A DNA stretch of 6,600 bases from Firmicutes bacterium UBA5010 (GTDB lineage Bacteria; Bacillota; Clostridia; Tissierellales; Sedimentibacteraceae): NCBI GenBank assembly GCA_002396645.1, contig DGYI01000030.1:28716-35315 (forward strand). The letters are read 5' to 3'. This document shows positions 1 to 6,100 of this stretch, one piece after another (positions within the stretch are counted from its first letter, which is position 1; each line of letters starts with the position of its first letter). The position numbers were made by a program, and so were the translations under genes. A model generated the notes under the pieces. That model was given only the letters and a program-made list of their open reading frames with translations. It did not search any database and was not told the DNA's origin.

Positions 1-264
1 ATATTTCAATCGAATATTTTTGAAAAAGTAGATGAAACTTTTGACAGAATCTTGACTAATCCGCCGATAAGAGCAGGGAAGGAAACCGTCTATATGTTTT
101 TTGACGGAGCTTATGAGCATTTAAATGTCGGGGGAAAGCTGTATGTAGTTATTCAAAAGAAGCAAGGAGCAAACAGTGCAATTGATAAACTTGCTTCCTT
201 GTTTGGAAATTGTGAAGCTCTGCATAAAAAATCAGGATATTTCATATTATGCTGTACTAAATAA
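1..264 (+). CDS. RsmC/YbxB-like class I SAM-dependent methyltransferase, C-terminal part (5' end outside window)
   Basis: Frame 1 is open from the first base to a TAA at 262-264, giving the last 87 residues of a protein that begins upstream. The catalytic motif T-N-P-P-I-R-A-G-K starts near visible residue 19. The N-P-P-[IF] tetrapeptide is the motif IV signature of N-methyltransferases that modify a base amino group. It is followed by the late strands of a Rossmann-type methyltransferase (L-N-V-G-G-K-L-Y-V-V-I-Q-K-K-Q-G-A) and a short C-terminal strand (G-Y-F-I-L-C-C-T-K). This arrangement is characteristic of RsmC, which makes m2G1207 in 16S rRNA, and of the shorter Firmicutes homologue YbxB of about 200 residues. 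The exact RNA target is inferred from family membership only. A TTG at position 52 lies inside the conserved domain and is not a plausible start. The gene ends about 70 bases before a terminator-like hairpin and is convergent with iorB. Confidence 0.85.
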   Translation: MFQSNIFEKVDETFDRILTNPPIRAGKETVYMFFDGAYEHLNVGGKLYVVIQKKQGANSAIDKLASLFGNCEALHKKSGYFILCCTK

Positions 265-332
265 TCATCTTATATCAATGATAATTAGAAATAAGCGTAA
301 ATACTATCAATACTTATTATAAAGCAAAATGA

Positions 333-371
333 AAAGCACAAAGAAATTTATTTTCTCTGTGCTTTATTTTT
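333..371. terminator. Rho-independent terminator between convergent genes, probably bidirectional
   Basis: The left arm 333-346 pairs with the right arm 352-365 over 14 positions, with one A-C mismatch (341/357) and a five-base loop. The outer eight pairs are AAAGCACA/TGTGCTTT. On the plus strand it runs into TTTATTTTT, a good U-tract for ending the methyltransferase transcript. On the minus strand the hairpin is followed by CTTTTCATTTT, a weaker U-tract that could end the iorAB transcript, whose last stop codon is about 20 bases away. The convergent arrangement supports a shared terminator. Confidence 0.8.
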
Positions 372-391
372 AGATCTTAGAGTTTTAAACT

Positions 392-973
392 TTAGGCTTC
401 ATATCCCTTTTCGAATGCTTTAATATTCATATCAACAGCCTTTTCAGGAACTGAGTCTTTAATCAATTGTTTCCAATCAATATTATCAAGTTTGAACATT
501 TTTACCAAAGAGCCTAACAGTACTATATTCATACATCTGGTGCTTCCAAGCTCCTTAGCTATACTATGTGCATCTATTACATGAACATTTTCTTTTCCTA
601 CAACTTTTTCATATTCTTCAACAATTCCGTCAGGATATTGTGAAGCTCCTATGTTTACTGTTACAGGGTGCAACTCGTAGCTGTTTACAACTAAAATACC
701 ATCTTTTTTCAGATAGTCTAAAAATCTTAATGCCTCACACTTTTCGAATGCAACAATTATATCCGCGCATCCTTTTTCGATAACAGGCGAGTAAACTTTT
801 TCTCCGTATCTTATCTGAGTTGTAACAGTTCCGCCACGTTGGCTCATGCCGTGTATTTCAGCCATTTTAACATCATATCCGTTTTCAACAAAGCCTTTAG
901 AAAGTATTTTTGATGTAAGTATAGTTCCCTGACCGCCAACTCCGACCAAAAGGATATTTTTAACACCTGACAT
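392..973 (-). CDS. iorB: Indolepyruvate:ferredoxin oxidoreductase, beta subunit
   Basis: This is the small subunit of the enzyme that oxidatively decarboxylates aryl-pyruvates (indolepyruvate, phenylpyruvate, hydroxyphenylpyruvate) to aryl-acetyl-CoA, with CoA as acceptor and ferredoxin as electron sink. It acts in the cytoplasm during fermentation of aromatic amino acids. The 193-residue product is a single pyruvate-ferredoxin oxidoreductase gamma-type domain. It shows an N-terminal G-V-G-G-Q-G loop at residues 11-16 and the family motif M-S-Q-R-G-G-T-V at 43-50. Length is normal for IorB. I chose the ATG at 973 over the in-frame GTG at 982 because AAAAGGTGG (983-991) sits nine bases before the ATG but directly abuts the GTG. 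With this start the gene begins one base after the iorA stop, indicating translational coupling in one operon. The GTG start would add three residues and create an 8-base overlap. Confidence 0.93.
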   Translation of the reverse strand: MSGVKNILLVGVGGQGTILTSKILSKGFVENGYDVKMAEIHGMSQRGGTVTTQIRYGEKVYSPVIEKGCADIIVAFEKCEALRFLDYLKKDGILVVNSYELHPVTVNIGASQYPDGIVEEYEKVVGKENVHVIDAHSIAKELGSTRCMNIVLLGSLVKMFKLDNIDWKQLIKDSVPEKAVDMNIKAFEKGYEA

Positions 974-974
974 A

Positions 975-2741
975 TTATTCACCCACCTTTTCTATTGCTC
1001 CGAATGGACAGATTTGTACACAAACTCCGCATCCGTTGCATGCGTCACTGTCAATTCTTGTTTTTCCTTCGAACATCAATGCAGGACATCCGCATCTTAA
1101 GCAAGCCTTACAAGATCTGCATTTATCAGGATCAACTTTAGATTTCATATTTGCACGTTTTTTAATAATAGGTTTTAATAAAGCACATTCACGTTTTGTT
1201 ATTATAACAAACGGCTCTGTAGCATCATAGCCTTTTTTAAGTGCATCTCTTGTTGCCTTAATATCATAAGGATCAACGATTATCAGATTTTCTTTTTTAA
1301 TACCGCAAGCATAACATAGTGCTTCGATATCAACCACAGGTGCTGCTTGTCCGCTTACAGTTTTTCCTGTACCCGGATTTTCCTGATGACCCGTCATACC
1401 GGTTATGCTGTTATCAAGTATTAAAGTAGTTATAGCTGAATTGTTGTATGTTGTATTTATTAATCCTGTCACTCCTGAATGGAAGAATGTTGAATCTCCG
1501 ATTAAAGCGAAGGATTTCATTGATTTATCATTTGCTATCTCGTTAGCTTTTTCAAATCCATGAGCGCCTGTTATTGAGCCTCCCATACAGATTGTGGAGT
1601 CAAGAGCATTTAACGGATTCATTGCTCCGAGAGTATAGCATCCTATATCTCCGCTGAAATATGCTTTGTTTTTATATTTTCCAAGCTCAAAGAACAATCC
1701 TCTGTGTGGACATCCTGCACACAATACAGGAGGTCTTGCAGGAGCTTGCATTTCTGTTTCATATGAACATTCAGGCTTAACCCCTAACAGTATTTCTCTC
1801 AACAATTCAGGTGAATATTCTCCGCAGATAGGGAATACATCTTTACCGATACATTCAATTCCCATTGCTCTTACTTGAGATTCGATAAAAGGATCATTTT
1901 CTTCTATAATATAAAGCTTATCAACTTTAGAAGCAAATTCTCTTATCATTTTATCAGGAAGGGGATTTACAAATCCTATTTTTAGATAAGAAGCCTTATC
2001 TCCCATAACTTCCTTTGCATACTGATATGCAATACCGGTTGTTATTATACCGATTGATGTATCATTGTACTCAATTTTATTCATAAAGCAATTATTTGAA
2101 TATTCTTGCAATCCGGCAAGTCTTATATTCTCAATTTCAGGATGTCTTGCTCTTGAGTTAGCAGGGACCATAAGATTTTTTCTTGGATCCTTAACATAAT
2201 TTTTTATAGGAGGAACAACTCTTTCTCCTATAGTAACTATTGATTTAGAGTGACAAGTACGAGTAGTTACTCTGAATAGTACAGGAGTCTCGTATTTCTC
2301 GCTTATTTCAAAAGCTTCTTTCATGAAATCAAGACATTCTTGAGAATCAGTTGGCTCAACAAGAGCAGTTTTCCCAAACAATGCAAAATATCTATTATCT
2401 TGTTCATTTTGTGATGAGTGCATATTTGGCTCATCTGCTGTTATAAGAACATATCCTCCGTTAGTTACGTGGTAAGCATATGACATGAATCCATCAGCCG
2501 CAACGTTTAAGCCGACATGCTTCATAGCTGCAAAGGCACGAGCACCGCGAATTGACGCGCCGGCAGCAACTTCACATGCAACCTTTTCATTTACTGCCCA
2601 TTCCGAATGCACACCTTCATATTGTGAGAAATTTTCCATAATTTCTGTACTTGGAGTACCGGGATAGGCAGAAGCAACAGTAACTCCGGCTTCATATGCA
2701 CCGCGTGCTATAGCCTCGTTACCGGTCATTAAAATTTTCAT
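975..2741 (-). CDS. iorA: Indolepyruvate:ferredoxin oxidoreductase, alpha subunit (TPP- and 4Fe-4S-containing)
   Basis: This is the catalytic subunit partnering IorB. It binds thiamine pyrophosphate, decarboxylates aryl-pyruvates and passes electrons through iron-sulfur clusters to ferredoxin. Of 588 residues, the first 180 or so form the pyruvate-ferredoxin oxidoreductase N-terminal domain (T-G-N-E-A-I-A-R-G at 6-14; A-Y-P-G-T-P-S-T-E at 25-33). A transketolase C-terminal-like segment follows to about 320. The TPP-binding domain has C-A-G-C-P-H-R-G at 341-348, G-D-I-G-C-Y at 364-369 and G-D-S at 415-417, with the cofactor-binding Asn near 444. The C-terminal ferredoxin domain has Cys 541, 544, 547 and 552 (CX2CX2CX4CP, the unusual spacing known for IorA) and Cys 568, 571, 574 and 578 (CX2CX2CX3CP). 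All cluster ligands are present and the length is normal. The ATG at 2741 has AAAGGAGG nine bases upstream. It is first in the operon with iorB. Confidence 0.96.
   Translation of the reverse strand: MKILMTGNEAIARGAYEAGVTVASAYPGTPSTEIMENFSQYEGVHSEWAVNEKVACEVAAGASIRGARAFAAMKHVGLNVAADGFMSYAYHVTNGGYVLITADEPNMHSSQNEQDNRYFALFGKTALVEPTDSQECLDFMKEAFEISEKYETPVLFRVTTRTCHSKSIVTIGERVVPPIKNYVKDPRKNLMVPANSRARHPEIENIRLAGLQEYSNNCFMNKIEYNDTSIGIITTGIAYQYAKEVMGDKASYLKIGFVNPLPDKMIREFASKVDKLYIIEENDPFIESQVRAMGIECIGKDVFPICGEYSPELLREILLGVKPECSYETEMQAPARPPVLCAGCPHRGLFFELGKYKNKAYFSGDIGCYTLGAMNPLNALDSTICMGGSITGAHGFEKANEIANDKSMKSFALIGDSTFFHSGVTGLINTTYNNSAITTLILDNSITGMTGHQENPGTGKTVSGQAAPVVDIEALCYACGIKKENLIIVDPYDIKATRDALKKGYDATEPFVIITKRECALLKPIIKKRANMKSKVDPDKCRSCKACLRCGCPALMFEGKTRIDSDACNGCGVCVQICPFGAIEKVGE
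983..991 (-). promoter_or_regulatory. Ribosome binding site of iorB, inside the end of iorA
   Basis: Read on the minus strand this is AAAAGGTGG, nine bases before the ATG at 973. It lies within the last codons of iorA. It decides the iorB start, because the alternative GTG at 982 would have no spacer. Confidence 0.65.
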
Positions 2742-2750
2742 TATATAAAT

Positions 2751-2758
2751 CCTCCTTT
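2751..2758 (-). promoter_or_regulatory. Ribosome binding site of iorA
   Basis: AAAGGAGG on the minus strand is a near-perfect match to the anti-Shine-Dalgarno sequence, with a nine-base spacer to the ATG at 2741. It fixes the iorA start. Confidence 0.85.
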
Positions 2759-2774
2759 TATTCTCTTAATTCTT

Positions 2775-2803
2775 ATTTTATTGTTAAGGATAATAATTGT
2801 CAA
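2775..2803 (-). promoter_or_regulatory. Sigma-A-type promoter of iorAB
   Basis: On the minus strand TTGACA (2803-2798) is followed after exactly 17 bases by TAAAAT (2780-2775). That is a perfect -35 box and a five-of-six -10 box at optimal spacing. Transcription would start near 2768, leaving a leader of about 27 bases that just accommodates the RBS. It is the strongest promoter-like sequence in the intergenic region. Confidence 0.75.
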
Positions 2804-2816
2804 TAATTATATTGAC
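2799..2816. promoter_or_regulatory. Candidate operator: perfect 7-4-7 dyad over the iorAB -35 box
   Basis: GTCAATA (2799-2805), four bases, then TATTGAC (2810-2816) forms a perfect inverted repeat. One half-site overlaps the TTGACA -35 box of the iorAB promoter, so a bound dimeric regulator would compete with RNA polymerase. I do not recognise the regulator. The half-sites do not match the Rex (TTGTTAA/TTAACAA), Fur or FNR consensus. In AT-rich DNA a dyad of this size can arise by chance. Confidence 0.4.
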
Positions 2817-2852
2817 TTTTGAAAAAAAAGTTTTTGTATTTTAATAAATAAA

Positions 2853-2885
2853 AAAATTAGCTTATACTATGTATAAACTAATTTT
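2853..2885 (-). terminator. AT-rich hairpin with a minus-strand T-tract; possible terminator or insulator
   Basis: The arms 2853-2867 and 2871-2885 pair over 15 positions with a single mismatch (C2861/A2877) and a three-base loop. On the minus strand the stem runs straight into TTTTTTTATTTATT, the layout of an intrinsic terminator. The stem has few G-C pairs, so stability is modest. It lies upstream of the iorAB promoter, so it could stop minus-strand read-through from the adhesin side rather than attenuate iorAB. It could also be fortuitous in such AT-rich DNA. Confidence 0.35.
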
Positions 2886-2930
2886 AATTATACTAAACTT
2901 TTTACAAAAAAAGTAAAAAAATAGAACTTT

Positions 2931-2961
2931 GTGACTAAATTGTGACCGATATTTGTATAAT
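2931..2961 (+). promoter_or_regulatory. Candidate promoter for the riboswitch and adhesin transcript
   Basis: TATAAT at 2956-2961 is a perfect -10 box. The best -35 candidate is GTGACT (2931-2936), four of six matches with a long 19-base spacer. A second, overlapping set lies 11 bases downstream (GTGACC at 2942-2947, TATAGT at 2967-2972) with the same spacer. Transcription would start roughly 40 bases before the aptamer. The weak -35 suggests either an activator or a suboptimal promoter. Confidence 0.45.
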
Positions 2962-3005
2962 TTAATTATAGTAACAAAATAACAGATAAAATACGGAAAT
3001 ATTGA

Positions 3006-3080
3006 AAAGGTAAACTTTCTGAAAGGGAAGGGCGCAAAGCGTGGAGCCTAAGGTACGTTACTAGGGTTGTCCTGCTACCA
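3006..3080 (+). ncRNA. Cyclic-di-GMP-I (GEMM-I) riboswitch aptamer
   Basis: The leader contains the hallmarks of the GEMM-I class in order. First is a G-G-U-A-A-A-C entry strand (3009-3015). Next is a stem CUUUCU/GGGAAG (3015-3020 with 3025-3030, including G-U pairs) capped by a GAAA tetraloop (3021-3024). Then comes the near-invariant GGCGCAAAGC (3031-3040), corresponding to GACGCAAAGC of the family. A second hairpin carries CCUAAGG (3047-3053) opposite CUAGG (3061-3065), which resembles the tetraloop receptor that docks the GAAA loop. Last is GGGUUGUCC (3064-3072), matching the closing GGGUUGCC strand with one extra U. Known GEMM-I RNAs bind c-di-GMP; some variants bind cGAMP, and I cannot exclude that here. 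It lies about 40 bases before the adhesin start. No intrinsic terminator separates them, so control of translation or of RNA folding around the RBS is more likely than transcription termination. Confidence 0.82.
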
Positions 3081-3084
3081 CATA

Positions 3085-3120
3085 TTAATTCCGAATTTCT
3101 AAAATGAAAAGGAGAATTAA
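3085..3120 (+). promoter_or_regulatory. Adhesin RBS with a flanking hairpin that could sequester it
   Basis: AAAAGGAG (3107-3114) is a strong Shine-Dalgarno sequence seven bases before the ATG at 3122. UUAAUUC (3085-3091) is perfectly complementary to GAAUUAA (3114-3120), and inside this UUUC (3096-3099) can pair with GAAA (3106-3109). The GGA core is left in an internal loop. A UCCU within the 3' part of the aptamer (3070-3073) is also complementary to AGGA (3110-3113). These pairings suggest an expression platform acting on translation. The direction of the switch cannot be settled by eye. Confidence 0.45.
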
Positions 3121-3121
3121 G

Positions 3122-6100
3122 ATGTTAAGAGAAAAAAGTAAAAAACCGATATCTATGATTATTGTTATAGCAATGATTTTATCGTTTATTCCTGCCAGCA
3201 TATTTGCTGATGGGTTTGACAGTCAAGTTGTTCAAAGCAATGGAAGTTTAGGTACGAGATATGGAGTAGAGGTAAGACCTGAAAACAATGACACAGTTAT
3301 TATGGAGAAATCTATAAATCAAATAGGAACAGATGCCTTCGACATTACCTTAAAAGTATCAACTACTGAAGAGGTTACAGAAACCTTCATTTCACCGGAT
3401 GCAGCAGTAGTTATTGTAATTGATAACTCAGGAAGTATGTATGAGAATAACGGATATCGAATAAACGCTGCAAAAAATGCCGCAAATACATTTGTAGATA
3501 ATTTTGTAAAAGATAATCTTGGAGCCAGTCGTAAAATGGCAGTAGTTCAATTTGATAGCAATGCTAGAAGAATATTAAACTGGACTGAGGCGAATCAAAG
3601 CAGTGGTGTATCAAGCGTAAAAAATGCAATCAATAACATGACAATAGATAGTGATTCAGAAAATCGAGGTACTAATATAGAAGGTGGGCTACGTATTGCC
3701 AATAATCTATTAAGTGATGTAAGAAATATAGATAATCTTTTTGTTGTATTACTAACAGATGGTGTGCCTACTTTTTATGTATCAGATAATCTTAATAAAA
3801 GAGATTTAAATTCAAAGGAATACATGCCTGGCACAAGTGGAGGAAGAACTTATGCATCTTGGAATGATTATAAAGACGTTCCTGGTATAGCTGATTCTAT
3901 TAAATCAGAAGCAAACAACAATGCTAAACTTTACACTATCAACTTTGGAGCAACCGAGACTGTTAATGGTCAACCCGTTAATAATTGGCTAGCCAGCTTT
4001 GCTACTCAAAACATTTCAGCAGATAATGTTTCTCAATTGACTACTGCATTTGAAATTATATCTAATAATATTAAAAAACAAATGCAAGCTTGGGTAATCA
4101 CTGATCCAATGGGGGAATTTATCCAATTTGATGAGGAAGCAAACAGAAACCTAAATGTAAACTATGATATTGCGAGTAAGGCAGTTCTCACATTTGACAG
4201 AGACAAAAAGCTGCTTACGTGGGACTTAAGAAATGAAAGTGATATAACACGTGTATCGACAAAAACAGAGAGTAACAAAACCAGGACTACATATACCTTA
4301 ACTTACCGTGTTAAGCTAAACACATCTCATCCTGACTTTAAGGAAGGTGTAAGTTATGATACAAATGGTATTACAACACTTTCTTATGTACTTGCAACTA
4401 CTGAAAACGGTGTAACGGTACTTGGTGAGGTAAAAGATGCAAATTTTGTTGTGCCAAAGGTTCAAGGTACTATACCATCTTATCCGTATATCGTAGAATA
4501 TTATAAGGCAGATAAGACATCAAAACGAGAAGATAATACATATGCAAAATATGATAAAGTAAATACTAAAAACGGTAATCCTGCTAAGCTTCATAGTGTA
4601 GTATCTGCAGAAGAAACAGATGAAAACTACGCTCATAAATATAAAAATGATAATTATGAATTTGCTACAGGTAATACAACATTAAAAATAACAGCAAATG
4701 ATAATGTTATTAAGCTTTATTATAATCCTATTTTGGCAGATGTAGCTGTAAATCATGTAGTTACAACAACTACATATAAATCAGATGGAACTGTAGAAGT
4801 AAAAACAGATGCTCCTATTATACAAAAAGAATTTAGTCTTTATAAGGGAGATTCTTACACTGCTAAGTTGCTTGGTGAAGAATATGCATTAGTAGAAAAA
4901 GAATCTGATAAGTATGAAAATGTAATCCTAAAAGAAGGTTTAAACACAATCAATCTAAAATATACTCGCGAGATTGATGAACGTGCTGAAGCATCTTTGA
5001 AAGTAAATCATAACTATACTGTTAAAACCTGGACTGTAAAAGACGGAAAATATGTTTTAGTGGAATCAGTACTTCCTCAAGAATCTGATAAAATTACTAA
5101 TTTAAAGGCAACCTCACAACAAACAATAACACCGAAACTAAAAGATGATTTTAAAGTTGTTTCTATTAGTCCGGATGTAGCTGCAAATAGCAACGGTAAT
5201 TATGTGGTTACTTTAAACGAAGGCGAAAATGAATATACAATTAATTATGAAAAAACAATTGATAATCGTAGAGAAGCAGATATAACTGTAATTCATCATT
5301 ATAAAACAATCAAAGTAGATGGAATTACTGAAACTACTGAAGAGGATGATGCGGTAAAAGCATATATCGGTGAAGATTTTACAGCTATAGCTAAGCCTAA
5401 TGGATTTACTCAAACTACTCCTGATGCTCAGCTGAAACAGATTGTAAAAGAAAGTGGAAATACTATTCATATCTACTATGAGAAGGATGAAAGAGTTGAC
5501 GCAACAATAACTGTAATTCATGAGTACGAAGTTACTGAATATAAGCTTGTAACTACAATAATAGATGGAATTGAAACAGTGGAACCTAGATGGGTTACAA
5601 CCGGATCAGGGATAGTGACTGAAAACGTAAAAGGAGATTTTTATATAGGAAGCAAGTACACTCCTGTGCAAATAACAAATCCGCACTTTGATGACTATAA
5701 TTATGAATGTGTAGGCGGAGCTACCGGAGAACAGACACTTTCAGGTAAGACAAATGTATTTTATATTTACTATAATGTTACATTAAAGGACAGCCTTGAG
5801 GATGCTCAGCTAAGAGTTAAACATATTTACGAAACATGGAAAACCTATGTTAATGATGACGGAGAAATTGTAAGAAATGAGATTACAATAGATGAATCTG
5901 ATGAAGATGACATTATTAAAGGTAAAGTTGGTCAAACAGTAAACGTAGATGTTAAAGAGAAGGATGCTTATAAGCGTTATGATGAGAATAAAACGTCCTT
6001 AATACTAAGCGGAGATTCTGAAATTGAATTAAGATACAGAAAATATGAAGATGAATTAGGTGAAAAAGTATCTATTGAAGTACAGCCTTATTATGTAACC

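Noticed and set aside
52..264. A complete small gene starting at TTG 52
   Set aside because: The frame is open upstream to base 1, and the TTG falls just before the catalytic N-P-P motif, so this is the tail of a longer methyltransferase.
568..783. Plus-strand open frame of 71 codons opposite iorB
   Set aside because: It lies entirely within a well-supported conserved gene, has no convincing ribosome binding site and resembles no known protein.
1036..1878. Short plus-strand open frames opposite iorA (1036-1230, 1666-1878)
   Set aside because: They are complements of the conserved IorA ferredoxin and TPP domains, with no translation signals.
2485..2667. 60-codon plus-strand open frame opposite the iorA N-terminal region
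   Set aside because: It is a shadow of a conserved coding region with no independent support.
2813..2842. Plus-strand promoter TTGACT-18-TATTTT
   Set aside because: It is a plausible match but lies within a run of A and T where such matches are common, and a hairpin follows. The TATAAT at 2956 is closer to the riboswitch and has a better -10 box.
3104..3121. ATG at 3104 as the adhesin start
   Set aside because: It has no Shine-Dalgarno sequence upstream, and the strong AAAAGGAG lies downstream of it, correctly spaced for the ATG at 3122.
5213..5521. Minus-strand open frame of 102 codons, rich in Phe, Ile and Ser, opposite the adhesin
   Set aside because: Its composition is what the complement of an acidic, AT-rich repeat gene would give. 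It has no recognisable domain, and the plus-strand repeats explain the region.
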